Source: Rhizobium sp. SG_E_25_P2 | GTDB taxonomy: Bacteria; Pseudomonadota; Alphaproteobacteria; Rhizobiales; Rhizobiaceae | NCBI RefSeq assembly: GCF_029892285.1 | Contig: NZ_JARXVM010000008.1 | Span: 62,001-126,000 of the forward strand | Direction of reading: 5' to 3' | Length of the DNA stretch: 64,000 bases | Part shown: in pieces, positions 27,203 through 39,609 of the stretch | How positions within the stretch are numbered: position 1 is the first letter of the stretch | Layout: each line of letters opens with the position of its first letter | Notes under the pieces: generated by a model | The model's database searches: none | Seen by the model: only the letters and a program-made list of their open reading frames with translations | Told to the model about the DNA's origin: nothing | Position numbers and translations under genes: made by a program

Positions 27203-28021
27203 TCAGCCGCGGCCGGCGATAGCGAGTTTCGTGCCGGCGAAACGGTCATGAAAAGTCTTGCCGCGCCAGACGATGAACGGTCCGAAGAACCAGACGATGG
27301 TGAAGACCTGGAACAGGATCGCCGTCGCGATCAGCGAAACGCTCGGCTCCGTCCAGGCGGGAACCGCATCAGCACCCTGTGCGCCGGCAACCCAATACTC
27401 CAGAAAGACGACCAACTGCCAGGCGAAGATGCACAGCGCCGGCAGGAGCTTGAGGCTTTCCCGCTTCAAGGCGCGCCTGTAGGCGAGCGGCCCATCGTCG
27501 TCTGTCGTCACCCGCAACGACATCAGCCATTTGCCCGGTCCGCGTTTTCCCCCGGCGATGAAGAAAGCCAGAATGAGGATGGTGAGCGGAATGGCGATGG
27601 ATGGGGCCGGCGCGGTTGTGAACGCCTCCCCCCGATCGTCGACGCCAACTGTCAGGGTCCGGCTGTTCATCACGCCGTATGTGAGGCCGTCCGAGCCGTT
27701 GCTGGAGCCGCTGACATGGGTGACGGACAGATAGGTCTGGTCCTCAAGGCCGAGAATGCTGATCACGCAGAGCGATGCGGCGCGCATTTCGCCCTCGCGA
27801 AGCGGAAGCGCGGCCTCTATGCTTCGGAGCGCCGGCAATTGCGGCGGGGCCGGCGCGCAAACCGCTTTGGTGGCCGCCGAACTCGCGCCGAGATCGACGC
27901 CGGCCACAATCGACAGCGGCAGCAGGACAAGGCCAGCCAGCACCGAGGCGATCAGGCAATCCAGAACGAACGCCGCGCCGCGGCGCAGGAAATGGCGCTT
28001 GGGAAAGACCGCGTCGTCCAT
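27203..28021 (-). CDS. RDD-family membrane protein
   Basis: The 272-residue protein starts with RRGAAFVLDCLIASVLAGLVLLPLSI, the RDD motif (Arg, then Asp within the first helix). It has three to four further membrane helices, and the C-terminal block RVTTDDDGPLAYRRALKRE is typical of the family. A periplasmic insertion of about 80 residues sits between the first and second helices, larger than in minimal RDD proteins. Some RDD proteins are cation exchangers, but the role here is unknown. Confidence 0.82.
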   Translation of the reverse strand: MDDAVFPKRHFLRRGAAFVLDCLIASVLAGLVLLPLSIVAGVDLGASSAATKAVCAPAPPQLPALRSIEAALPLREGEMRAASLCVISILGLEDQTYLSVTHVSGSSNGSDGLTYGVMNSRTLTVGVDDRGEAFTTAPAPSIAIPLTILILAFFIAGGKRGPGKWLMSLRVTTDDDGPLAYRRALKRESLKLLPALCIFAWQLVVFLEYWVAGAQGADAVPAWTEPSVSLIATAILFQVFTIVWFFGPFIVWRGKTFHDRFAGTKLAIAGRG

Positions 28022-28188
28022 AATATCTCCTTCATCGACGGATGCGGGAGACGTCGCACGCGCCTCACATTACGTCAACGCCGCCCATGCAACCTGACGC
28101 CAATCCGCGTATTTCCCCACCGCCGTCTTGACCGCGCCACACAGCGGGCCGATCAAAGCGGCGTTTTCATAGCTTCCGGGGATTCTCC

Positions 28189-28542
28189 ATGTCTGGCCCA
28201 TTCAATCTACCTGCGCTCCTCCCGATCGGCATGCTGTTCCTGTCGAACATCTTCATGACCTTTGCCTGGTACGGCCATCTCAAGCACAAGACGACCTCGA
28301 TCGTCATCGCCATCATCGCATCCTGGGGTATCGCCTTCTTCGAATATTGTCTGGCGGTGCCGGCCAATCGCATCGGCAGCGCCCATTATTCGACGGCGCA
28401 GTTGAAGACGATGCAGGAGGTGATCACGCTCGTGGTGTTCGTCGGCTTTTCGGTGTTCTGGCTCAAGGAAAGCGTCACGTTCAACCAGATTATTGGTTTT
28501 GCGCTGATCGCGCTGGGCGCCTCCTTCATCTTCCGTTCATGA
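28189..28542 (+). CDS. DUF486 (DMT-superfamily) membrane protein
   Basis: The 117-residue protein has four predicted helices and the family blocks FMTFAWYGHLK, ASWGIAFFEYCLAVPANRIG and KTMQEVITL. DUF486 proteins are half-size members of the drug/metabolite transporter superfamily and probably dimerise; no substrate is known. The gene is preceded by a 167-bp divergent promoter region shared with the RDD gene. Confidence 0.92.
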   Translation: MSGPFNLPALLPIGMLFLSNIFMTFAWYGHLKHKTTSIVIAIIASWGIAFFEYCLAVPANRIGSAHYSTAQLKTMQEVITLVVFVGFSVFWLKESVTFNQIIGFALIALGASFIFRS

Positions 28543-28615
28543 CCGATTTGCTACCTCAAATCCGTCCGATTTCGAGGCCAGCATGGCTTTAACCATTCCG
28601 TCTAGGAGCTAACCG

Positions 28616-30133
28616 ATGTCCCTGTCTCGCGCCACGATGAGCGCCATCCGTTTCGGCTACGGCCTGCGACCAGGAGAGACAGGCCCGGCGGGACCTGATG
28701 ACCTGATGAAACAATTGGACGCTGCCAGCAGCGAGAAATTGCGTTTTCCGGCTGGAGGCGTCGACCAGCGCCGCGCGGATATCGAAGACCTTGATCGCCA
28801 ATTCGCAAAAGTGAAAGAACTGCCTCAGGACGAACGTCAGCCCGCGCGCAGCAAGATCCTCGACAAGGCCCGCCTACTGTTCAACCTCGATCAGCACGCC
28901 CGGATCGAACAAGCCGCGCTGTCGCCAAACGGTTTCGCCGAGCGGCTGGCCATGTTCTGGGTCAATCATTTTTCCGTCTCGGCTCAAAAATCGAAGACGC
29001 GGTTCTATGTCGCTCTTTATGAAGTCGACGCGCTGCGCCCCAACATGGCGGGCCCGTTCCGCGATCTTCTGCGCGCGGCGATTTTGCATCCGGCCATGCT
29101 GATCTATCTCGATCAGGTTCGATCCATGGGACCGAATTCCGATCGCGTGAAGAAGAACGAGAAGCGGGGCCTCAACGAAAACCTGGGCCGTGAACTGCTC
29201 GAACTCCATACTTTGGGCGTCGGAGGCGGCTATTCTCAGGACGACGTGCGCAACGCGGCGCTGGTGCTGACCGGATTGAACGTCAATGGCCAGGGACAGG
29301 TTGTCTATCAACGTCAGCGCGCCGAGCCCGGGCCGATCCGGATGCTGGAAAAGACCTATGGCGGACCGCGGCGCAAGATCGAGGACGTCGAAGCGATGCT
29401 TGACGATCTCGCGGCGGCGCCGCAGACCCGCCGACATATCTGTCGCAAGCTCGTCATCCATTTCGTATCGGACAAGCCGCCGGAAGAACTCGTCGAGGCC
29501 ATGGCGACCGCCTGGGCGAATACCGACGGCGACCTGCGTTCCGTCTATAAGGCCATGCTCGACCACCCCGCCGCCTGGGCCAATCCGAACGAGAAGGCGA
29601 GGCAACCTTTCGATTTCATCGTCGCCGGCTTGCGGGCTACAGTGGCGGACGGGCGGGATTTCGCGGTTCCCCAGCCGAAAGCGATGACGACGCCCGAGCC
29701 GGAAATGGATGAGCGCGAGACTGCCGCGAAATCGATGGATGAAGACGCCGACATGACAATGGCGGCCGATGATGAGCAAACCAAGACCGAACCGAAGAAA
29801 AAGGCGAAGGCGAACAAACTCCGGCTGCCGCGAAACGCGCTCACGGTCGGCGCCTTGCGCCAACTGGGCCAGCCGATATGGCAACCGACCAGCCCGGCCG
29901 GATTTCCCGAAAATTTCGATGCCTGGGTTTCCGCGAGCCAGGTCACCGGACGCATTTCCTGGGCTCAGCGGCTATCGCGCCGCCGCGCTGGTCAAACTGA
30001 TCCGGTGAAATTTCTCAAAGTCGTGCTGGCCGACGCCGCGCGCGACGACACGATCACCGTCGTGTCCCAAGCGCCCAACCGCGCCGCCGGCGTGGCGCTG
30101 GTGCTCGCGTCCCCCGAATTCAACCGTCGCTGA
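28616..30133 (+). CDS. DUF1800 family protein
   Basis: The 505-residue protein belongs to DUF1800, found almost always beside DUF1501, as here. Family blocks include FGYGLRPGE near the start, LAMFWVNHFSVS, the NENLGRELLELHTLGVGGGYSQDDVRNAALVLTG region and FDFIVAGLRA. A charged, lysine- and glutamate-rich linker (about residues 360-410) interrupts the C-terminal half. No signal peptide is visible, whereas the partner has a Tat signal, so it may be exported together with it. The biochemical function of the family is not established. Confidence 0.9.
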   Translation: MSLSRATMSAIRFGYGLRPGETGPAGPDDLMKQLDAASSEKLRFPAGGVDQRRADIEDLDRQFAKVKELPQDERQPARSKILDKARLLFNLDQHARIEQAALSPNGFAERLAMFWVNHFSVSAQKSKTRFYVALYEVDALRPNMAGPFRDLLRAAILHPAMLIYLDQVRSMGPNSDRVKKNEKRGLNENLGRELLELHTLGVGGGYSQDDVRNAALVLTGLNVNGQGQVVYQRQRAEPGPIRMLEKTYGGPRRKIEDVEAMLDDLAAAPQTRRHICRKLVIHFVSDKPPEELVEAMATAWANTDGDLRSVYKAMLDHPAAWANPNEKARQPFDFIVAGLRATVADGRDFAVPQPKAMTTPEPEMDERETAAKSMDEDADMTMAADDEQTKTEPKKKAKANKLRLPRNALTVGALRQLGQPIWQPTSPAGFPENFDAWVSASQVTGRISWAQRLSRRRAGQTDPVKFLKVVLADAARDDTITVVSQAPNRAAGVALVLASPEFNRR

Positions 30134-30151
30134 CGAAAAGGACACTGGACC

Positions 30152-31327
30152 ATGGAAAAGATCGCCCTGAGCCGGAGAACCTTTCTCGCCGGCGCCTGTT
30201 GTGCGGCCGCCTCGCCAGCCTTCACCCCGCTGTCCTTCGCCGCCGCGCCCGGCGACAAGCGCATGGTGACCATCGTGCTGCGCGGCGCGCTGGACGGCCT
30301 GTATCTCGTTCAGCCCTATGCCGATCCGTTGCTGGCCCGCTATCGGCCCGATCTTTCGCTCGACCCATCCAAGGGATTGCTGGATCTCGATGGTCGCTTC
30401 GGCTTGCATCCGCTGGCCAAGGATCTCATGCCGCTGTGGAAAAGTGGCGAACTCGGCTTTGTGCATGCCGTCTCGACTCCCTATCGGGACACGCGCAGCC
30501 ATTTCGATGGTCAGGACATCCTCGAATCCGGCGGCGACGCGCCTTCCGACGAGGAGACCGGCTGGTTGAACCGCGCGATTGGCGGCATCCGCAATGTCGA
30601 TATGCGCCGCGCCATTGATGTGAGTTCCTCTTCCGAACTGATCCTGACCGGCCCCAATCCGGTCGACGTCTGGTCAACCCGCTCGGATCTCGACATGGGC
30701 ACGGACGAGGCATCGTTCTTCAAGCGGCTTTATGCTTCGGATCCGGCGTTTTCCAAGGCGTTCGCGGAGGCGACCGGCGCCGATACGCAGAGCGACGCCA
30801 TTTTCGCCGCCGGCGCCCGCGCCGACAACGCCGCCAGCGTCGCCAAGCTGACGGCAGGCATGTTGAAGGACAAATATCGCATCGCCAATTTCTCGATCGG
30901 CGGTTGGGACTCGCATATCAATCAGAACAATGTCTTCAAGAATCCGCTGAAAAGCCTGGTCGCGGCGATCACCACGCTCAAGCGAGAACTTGGCTCGGAT
31001 GTCTGGTCCAAGACGTCGGTGCTGGCCATGACCGAATTCGGTCGCACCGTGCGCCAGAATGGCTCGAACGGCACCGATCATGGCACCGGCGGCGTGGCGA
31101 TCCTCGCCGGCGGCGCGATCCGCGGCGGCAAAATCTACGGCAAATGGCCGGGCCTGACCGAAGACGCCCTGTTTGAAAACCGTGATCTCATGCCGACGAC
31201 GGACGTGCGCGAAATCGCCGCGTCGCTCTTGAATGCGCAATTCGACATTTCCGCCGGCGATCTCACCACGAAAGTCTTCCCCGGGCTGGACCTCGCCAGC
31301 GCCCGTCCGGCCTATCTCAAGGGATGA
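30152..31327 (+). CDS. DUF1501 family protein, Tat-exported
   Basis: The 391-residue protein begins with a twin-arginine signal (LSRRTFLAGACCAAA). It has the DUF1501 blocks GALDGLYLVQPY, SHFDGQDILESG and MTEFGRTVRQNGSNGTDHGTGG. The last contains the metal-binding-like residues of the alkaline-phosphatase/sulfatase superfamily to which DUF1501 is distantly related. It follows the DUF1800 gene by 18 bp and precedes the PAAR-like gene by 6 bp. The pair probably acts in the periplasm; the substrate is unknown. Confidence 0.9.
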   Translation: MEKIALSRRTFLAGACCAAASPAFTPLSFAAAPGDKRMVTIVLRGALDGLYLVQPYADPLLARYRPDLSLDPSKGLLDLDGRFGLHPLAKDLMPLWKSGELGFVHAVSTPYRDTRSHFDGQDILESGGDAPSDEETGWLNRAIGGIRNVDMRRAIDVSSSSELILTGPNPVDVWSTRSDLDMGTDEASFFKRLYASDPAFSKAFAEATGADTQSDAIFAAGARADNAASVAKLTAGMLKDKYRIANFSIGGWDSHINQNNVFKNPLKSLVAAITTLKRELGSDVWSKTSVLAMTEFGRTVRQNGSNGTDHGTGGVAILAGGAIRGGKIYGKWPGLTEDALFENRDLMPTTDVREIAASLLNAQFDISAGDLTTKVFPGLDLASARPAYLKG

Positions 31328-31333
31328 AGCGAG

Positions 31334-31684
31334 ATGGCCAGGCAGGCCGCGATCATGGCGGCGAAATCGGTCCGATCCATCCTGATCGTTGCCTGTTTTT
31401 GCCCGGCCTGGGCCTCCGCTCAGCCATTGCCGGATTGCGCGCTCAAGGGATCGGTTTCGGTGATGATCGGCGGGCGGCCGGCGCTGCGGCTGTCCGACGT
31501 CGCGCACTGCCCCGCCTCGCTTTATGATATCATCCCCTCCATCCGCATCGAGGGGCAGCCGATGGCGCATCTCAAGAGCGGCGCCGACCAGAGAACGGTC
31601 TGTGCGGCGACCGGCGACGCCAGCGTCCGCGTCGAGGGCAAGCCCACCGCGCGCCTGGGCGATTTGACCTGCCGGCAAAGATAA
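31334..31684 (+). CDS. Secreted PAAR-like protein
   Basis: The 116-residue protein has a signal peptide (about 1-29, ending ASA-QP). The mature domain of about 85 residues has the repeating pattern of PAAR proteins: [31 protein letters not shown] and [20 protein letters not shown] domains normally cap VgrG spikes of type VI secretion and lack a Sec signal. Here there is no vgrG, hcp or tss gene in the window, and the gene follows the DUF1800/DUF1501 pair by 6 bp. Three cysteines in the mature part may form disulfides, consistent with a periplasmic location. Confidence 0.7.
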   Translation: MARQAAIMAAKSVRSILIVACFCPAWASAQPLPDCALKGSVSVMIGGRPALRLSDVAHCPASLYDIIPSIRIEGQPMAHLKSGADQRTVCAATGDASVRVEGKPTARLGDLTCRQR

Positions 31685-31796
31685 CGGCGCCACCCCGCCC
31701 GCGCGCAACCGGCGCGTCGGCAAGAAACGTCGGTCTGTTTCCCTTTTGTACACGCCGGCACTTTATTTCCCCCGATTCCCGGTCCATATAGTCAGC

Positions 31797-34754
<2,958 letters not shown>

Positions 34755-34868
34755 AGCGCCAGGAACTCGATGCGTGTGCGGGACCGCCTCAAAACGCATA
34801 GCAAAACGGGTCTGGCCTCGCTCTGCGCCATCACCTAAGGATTGCACGGTGTTTTCAGGAGGAAAATC

Positions 34869-35333
34869 GTGCGCCTTCCCGCTCTCTTTGCGATGACGTT
34901 GTCAGTCATTTTTCTCGCTTTCGGCGCTCATGCCGCGACCTACAAGACCCCGCAGGCGCTGATAAAAGCTCTTTACGTCTACGACATCGAAACGAGCGAT
35001 CCTGACGCCCCCTCGCTCTATACCCCGTTCCTTTCAAAGGGCCTCATCGCAGCCTTCAAGAAGGAGAGGGAAATTCTTGGCAATGGCCAGGTCGGCGCGC
35101 TGAATTTCGATCCTGTCATCAACGGTCAGGACGGCGCCGCCACAAATCTCAAGATTGGCAAGCCCGTCGTCAAAGGCGACCGGGCGGAACTGGACGTGAC
35201 GTTCACCAACGGCCTCCCTGTGAGACTCCATTACACACTGGTGCGCGAGAATGGCGGCTGGAAAGTCGACGACATTGCCAACTTGCAGGGCGAATATCCC
35301 TGGAGCGTGCGCGAACTGCTCCAACAAGAGTGA
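34869..35333 (+). CDS. Secreted DUF3828-like protein
   Basis: The 154-residue protein has a signal peptide (about 1-24, ending AHA-AT) and a mature domain of the nuclear-transport-factor-like/DUF3828 type, marked by TPQALIKALYVYD, DPVINGQDG and WKVDDIAN. The GTG start at 34869 is chosen because AGGAGG lies seven bases before it. It probably folds as a small periplasmic alpha-beta protein. Its function is unknown. It stands alone between uvrB and the CAP-RTX gene. Confidence 0.78.
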   Translation: MRLPALFAMTLSVIFLAFGAHAATYKTPQALIKALYVYDIETSDPDAPSLYTPFLSKGLIAAFKKEREILGNGQVGALNFDPVINGQDGAATNLKIGKPVVKGDRAELDVTFTNGLPVRLHYTLVRENGGWKVDDIANLQGEYPWSVRELLQQE

Positions 35334-35569
35334 GCAGAATGCGCTCGGCGCCAAAGTCCTGCGGAATAATGCGCCGGGCATGAAAGACGGGCGCTACAGT
35401 TGACGTCGCGCCAGACCGGCCCAATCACATTGATTGATTAGTATCTATAGATGCGCGCCGCAAAGCCTATTTGCGCCCAATTTTGACACCGCGCACCACC
35501 TTCCCATCGCCATAATCCGCGCTACACTCTCCTCGGCGAATGAAACGCCCCGAGCCGAGGAGACGATCG

Positions 35570-36907
35570 ATGGCTGACATGTCGGCGCAAGAACAATTGA
35601 TGCTGGAATTGACCAACCGGGCGCGAATGGACCCGGCGGGTGAGGCAAAGCGGATGGGCATAGCGCTCAACGAAGGCGTCGCATCGGGCGATACGATCTC
35701 CAGCGCTCCGAAGCAGATTCTCGCCGGAAATGATGATATTGCCCAGGCCGCCGACGCGCATAGCGCCTGGATGCTGGCCCATGATGTGTTCAGCCATTCC
35801 GAGACTGAGAGCACATCAGGATTCACCGGCGTCAATCCCGGCGATCGTATGGAGACAGCCGGCTACATATTCTCCGGCAGTTTCGCCTCCGGCGAGAACA
35901 TCGCCGTGAAGGGGACGTCCGGCGCGCTGACCAACGCCATGCTGACCAGCTTCATCATCGAGCAGCATAAAGACCTCTTCGTCGACGAGGGCATCGAAGG
36001 CCGGGGACACCGGTTGAACATTCTCTCGGACCTGTTCAGCGAAATGGGCGTCGGCCAGAAGGCGGGCGCATTCGACTTCGGCTCCGCCACTTTCAACAGT
36101 TCCATGGTCACCCAGGATTACGCCCGGAGCGGCTCGTCGCTGTTCGTCACCGGCGTGGTCTACAAGGACACGGTGATCAAGGACGACTTCTTCAGCGTCG
36201 GCGAACAGATCGCCGGACGCGGCGTCGCCGGCGGCGGCGAGAGCGACAACACCGGCGCTGGCGGCGGATACGAGCTGGCGTTCGATAGCGGCGCTGCCCG
36301 CACGATCGCTTTTTCGCTGGGCACGGGAAAAGTGTCGGTGCAACTCGGCGCGTTCGACGAGAATGTCAAACTCGACGTGGTCAATGGCAATGAGGTCTGG
36401 ACCAATGGCGATGTGGCGGGCGTCTCGGCCAATGTCCGCCAGATCCATGCGCTGGGCATCGCCGCCGTCGATCTCGTCGGCGGATCGGGAAATCAGTCGC
36501 TGTTCGGCAATCGCGCCGCCAATGCGCTGAACGGCAAGGACGGCGCCGACACACTCGACGGCGCCGACGGCAAGGACCGGTTGACCGGCGGCGGCGGGGC
36601 CGACCAATTTGTCTTCGCCAAGGGCGACAGCGGCGCAACCGCCGCGACTGCGGATGTGATCAGCGATTTTTCTGATGTGGACCGCATCATCCTCGAGGCC
36701 ATCGACGCCAATCAGGGCAAGTCCGGAGATCAGGATTTCAGCTTCATCGGCGCGGCGGCATTCCACGACAAAGCCGGCGAATTGCGGATCGCGACATCAG
36801 GCGGCGACACCCTCATCCAGGGCGACGTAAACGGCGACGGAAGAGCGGACCTGATGATCCGGCTGCTCGGCAAGCACAGCCTCACCGGCGCCGATTTCGA
36901 CCTCTGA
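35570..36907 (+). CDS. CAP/SCP-domain protein with RTX C-terminus
   Basis: The 445-residue protein starts with a CAP (SCP/PR-1-like) domain (residues about 8-170). It contains LTNRARMDPAGEAKRMG, DAHSAWMLAHDVFSHSE (His/Glu cavity residues), SGENIAVKG and HRLNILSDLFSEMGVGQ. A beta-rich middle region follows, then RTX-like repeats (NGKDGADTLDGADGKDRLTGG, about 325-345) and an RTX C-terminal module ending GADFDL. There is no signal peptide, which fits type I secretion. GAGGAG is seven bases before the ATG at 35570. CAP proteins are extracellular with varied lipid or peptide ligands; the specific role is unknown. Confidence 0.88.
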   Translation: MADMSAQEQLMLELTNRARMDPAGEAKRMGIALNEGVASGDTISSAPKQILAGNDDIAQAADAHSAWMLAHDVFSHSETESTSGFTGVNPGDRMETAGYIFSGSFASGENIAVKGTSGALTNAMLTSFIIEQHKDLFVDEGIEGRGHRLNILSDLFSEMGVGQKAGAFDFGSATFNSSMVTQDYARSGSSLFVTGVVYKDTVIKDDFFSVGEQIAGRGVAGGGESDNTGAGGGYELAFDSGAARTIAFSLGTGKVSVQLGAFDENVKLDVVNGNEVWTNGDVAGVSANVRQIHALGIAAVDLVGGSGNQSLFGNRAANALNGKDGADTLDGADGKDRLTGGGGADQFVFAKGDSGATAATADVISDFSDVDRIILEAIDANQGKSGDQDFSFIGAAAFHDKAGELRIATSGGDTLIQGDVNGDGRADLMIRLLGKHSLTGADFDL

Positions 36908-37016
36908 TCGTTCCAAGGCGGCGCAGCCCATCATTTTTGGGAGAATGCCGCCTTTTTCGCGCCGTCGACATCAAATTCCGCTATGGAATCGATTTTTCCA
37001 TTCAGGGGGAACCATC

Positions 37017-37508
37017 ATGAAACGCCTTCTCATCGCGGCGCTCGCCGCCCTCTCCTTCGCCGGTTTCGCACAGGCCGGCGACATCGCCTTCCCGTCGGAT
37101 GCCCCGATCGCCGTCATCACCTTCCCCGAGCCCTGGAGCGCCGAGGAAACCGAGACCGGCGTACAGGCCACTTCGCCGGAAGACGCGATTTATCTCTCCG
37201 CCGATGTCGCCGACGGCAAGAGCGTCGACAGCGCGGTCGAAGACGCGATCAAGTTCCTGACCGACAACGGCGTCGTCATCAATGCAGATAGCGCCAAGCG
37301 CCAGGACACCGAAATCAATGGCATGCCGATCTCGCTGATCGATTGGAGCGGCAAGGACAAGGACGGCGCCGCCTCCATCGGCCTCGCCGCCGTCGTCGTC
37401 GACGAGAAGCATATCCTGGTGCTCACCTATTGGGGCACCCAGGGCGACGAAGACAAATATGATGGCGACGTCGCCTCGATCATCCAGTCGATCCGCAAAG
37501 CCGACTGA
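37017..37508 (+). CDS. Small periplasmic hypothetical protein
   Basis: The 163-residue protein has a signal peptide (about 1-20, ending AQA-GD). Its acidic mature domain includes ITFPEPWSAEETETGVQA and VDEKHILVLTYWGT, the pattern of small alpha/beta proteins found widely in alphaproteobacteria without a known role. The ATG at 37017 matches the signal peptide, while open frame upstream is not coding-like. A strong terminator follows. It is monocistronic between the CAP-RTX gene and the flagellin gene. Confidence 0.8.
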   Translation: MKRLLIAALAALSFAGFAQAGDIAFPSDAPIAVITFPEPWSAEETETGVQATSPEDAIYLSADVADGKSVDSAVEDAIKFLTDNGVVINADSAKRQDTEINGMPISLIDWSGKDKDGAASIGLAAVVVDEKHILVLTYWGTQGDEDKYDGDVASIIQSIRKAD

Positions 37509-37532
37509 GGCACATAATTGTATTATTTGAAC

Positions 37533-37559
37533 ATGGCCGGGTTCGTCCCGGCCATTTTT
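37533..37559 (+). terminator. Rho-independent terminator
   Basis: ATGGCCGGG (37533-37541) pairs perfectly with CCCGGCCAT (37547-37555) around a 5-nt loop, and TTTT follows. It ends the transcript of the small periplasmic protein gene. Confidence 0.88.
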
Positions 37560-37835
37560 GTTTGCCCGGTCGCAGCCGGCGTGGTCGCCGGTGGCGTTAA
37601 CCTTTCGGGCGGCGCTGGGAAAGCGTCGCTGCAAAATCGCGCCATTTCAGCGGCTTGGAGCAGTCATTGATGGCGCAAAGCCGCCACAGATATTAATGAC
37701 TACAACATATAGGATCAAAACTTTACCGTGCGTTAACCATATTCGTTCAGAAACTTGATGATAGTTCAGCGTTTTGGAGCCGTCTTTCCTGGGCTGGAAA
37801 GACATTTTGAAACCACCCATTTTCAACGTCAGGCC
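37560..37835. other. Flagellin upstream region without a gene
   Basis: About 275 bp between the terminator and the flagellin start hold no convincing coding sequence. The stretch is AT-richer than its surroundings from about 37680 onward and should contain the flagellin promoter and a leader. Rhizobial flagellin mRNAs are known to be controlled through their 5' leaders by FlbT, so a long leader would be in keeping, but no specific element was identified. Confidence 0.4.
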
Positions 37836-38834
37836 ATGCCGAGCATCATCACGAACAACAGCGCCACAAAGGCGCTTCAGGTTATCCGCAATATCGGCGG
37901 CGATCTCGCCGATACGCAGAACAAGGTGTCTTCAGGCTATCGCGTCCAGGTCGCCGCCGACAACGCCGCCTATTGGTCCATCGCCACCACCATGCGCTCC
38001 GACACCGATGCGATGTCATCCGTCATGGACGCGCTCGCGCTTGGCGCTGCGACCGCCGACACCGCCTATACCGGCGTCAGCCAGGTCACCGATCTCATGG
38101 CCGAGATCAAGGCCCGCTTCGTCGCGGCGCGCGAACCCGGCGTCGACAAGGACAAACTCGGCGTCGAAGTGGAGCAATTGAAAGCCCAGATCCTCAGCAT
38201 CGGCGAATCCTCCACGTTCAACGCCGAAAACTGGGTGCAGTTTTCCACCAATGACAGCCCCTGGCTGACCGGCGAAAAGGAAATCATCGGCGGCTTCGTG
38301 CGCAGCAATGACAATGCGGTCAGGGTGCAGAGCCTGTTTTTCGGCTCCAACTCCGCTACAGACGGCCCCTACGCCATTCTCGATCTCTCCGACGCCACCG
38401 GCGGCGAATTCGGCGTCCTCACCTCGGAACAATACGCCGTCGATCTCGGCTATTCGACCGGATATGTGCTGTTTGACGTCGCAAGGTCCAATTCCTATTC
38501 CTCCCCAACGCTGACGCCGCAGGAAATGACGCTGTCCAGCGCCACGACCGACGTCGAACTCGACGAAATGCTGCAGGTGATCGATTCCATGCTGCTCGAC
38601 GTCACCGACGTCGCCGGCACGCTCGGCGCGCTCGACACCCGCGTGTCGATGCAGAACGAATTCGCCAACAAGCTGTCCAACACGCTGAAAAGAGGCGTCG
38701 GAAAGCTCGTGGACGCCGATCTCAACCAGGAATCGACCCGCCTCAAGGCCCTGCAAGGCCAGGAATCGCTCGGTTACGAGGCGCTGTCCATCGCCAATGC
38801 CGAGCCGCAATCGATGCTGAGACTGTTGCAGTAA
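37836..38834 (+). CDS. Flagellin
   Basis: The 332-residue protein has the conserved N-terminal D0/D1 region of rhizobial flagellins (SIITNNSATKALQVIRNIGG, SSGYRVQVAADNAAYWSIATTMRSD). It also has the matching C-terminal D1/D0 region (LGALDTRVSMQNEFANKLSN, LVDADLNQESTRLKALQGQE, LSIANAEPQSMLRLLQ). The variable centre is short. It polymerises into the flagellar filament after export through the flagellar type III apparatus. The start at 37836 matches the family N-terminus. No other flagellar gene lies in the window, so this is an orphan, probably minor or alternative, filament subunit. Confidence 0.93.
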   Translation: MPSIITNNSATKALQVIRNIGGDLADTQNKVSSGYRVQVAADNAAYWSIATTMRSDTDAMSSVMDALALGAATADTAYTGVSQVTDLMAEIKARFVAAREPGVDKDKLGVEVEQLKAQILSIGESSTFNAENWVQFSTNDSPWLTGEKEIIGGFVRSNDNAVRVQSLFFGSNSATDGPYAILDLSDATGGEFGVLTSEQYAVDLGYSTGYVLFDVARSNSYSSPTLTPQEMTLSSATTDVELDEMLQVIDSMLLDVTDVAGTLGALDTRVSMQNEFANKLSNTLKRGVGKLVDADLNQESTRLKALQGQESLGYEALSIANAEPQSMLRLLQ

Positions 38835-38872
38835 ACACGCCTGGACTTGCTGTCGGGGCGGATCGGGCCGGC

Positions 38873-39466
38873 CTACTCGGCCGCCTCTTCCCGTACCGCC
38901 TCCACCAGCGCTTCGAGCTCGTAGCTATAGCCTTCGAGCATGGCGTAGGCGCGTTCGATGGTGACGATCTGTTCTTCCGACTTGCGGATCGCTTCGGTGA
39001 TCGACTGGCTGCGCGCCCGGAGCATCGAGCCGAGAACATCGGTCTCGGGACGGCGGCCAAGCCGGTCGATATGCTGGCGCACCCGGTTGCGATGGCGCTC
39101 GAGTTCGAGAATATGCATGCGGTTCTTGACGATATCGTCCGACAGCTTGCGCCGCATCGCCGCGACGGGATCGAAACTGCCGGGCTCGCGCTCGTCGAGA
39201 ATCACGTCGTTGACCAGTTTCTCCAGCATCATCACGCCCTGCAGATCGCGCGGATCGGCCAGTTCGGGATCATAGCCGGTATCGTCGAACACGCGGCGGC
39301 GCACGGGGTCCTTCAGCACATCGTAGGCGGTCTGCAGCCGGGCGAAATCCTCCGCGTCGCCGCCCGCGTCGGGATGCGCCGTTTTGGCGGCCTTGCGCCA
39401 GGCGTCGCGAATCACCTGTTCGCCCGCGTCGCGGTCCACGCCCAACACGCTATAGGGATCGATCAC
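38873..39466 (-). CDS. J-domain protein
   Basis: The 197-residue protein has an N-terminal J domain with the HPD motif at residues 31-33 (KTAHPDAGGDAEDF), which stimulates DnaK ATPase. A mostly helical, coiled-coil-prone region without the DnaJ zinc finger follows. It is therefore a class C J protein, and the client is unknown. A GTG start at 39466 is used because it aligns with the J-domain opening (IDPYSVLGVD) and AGGAAG lies upstream. The gene lies 143 bp downstream of dusA on the same strand. Confidence 0.85.
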   Translation of the reverse strand: MIDPYSVLGVDRDAGEQVIRDAWRKAAKTAHPDAGGDAEDFARLQTAYDVLKDPVRRRVFDDTGYDPELADPRDLQGVMMLEKLVNDVILDEREPGSFDPVAAMRRKLSDDIVKNRMHILELERHRNRVRQHIDRLGRRPETDVLGSMLRARSQSITEAIRKSEEQIVTIERAYAMLEGYSYELEALVEAVREEAAE

Positions 39467-39609
39467 GCTGCGTCTTCCTCTTCCGTCTCGACGACCCAAG
39501 GCCTATCCCCTCGCCCTCGCCGCTTCAAGCACGAAGCGGCCCGCTTCTCTTTTTCCACCGGCAGGCGACGAAATTGTGGACGGAGCACAGGCAAATAACG
39601 AAACGTGCG

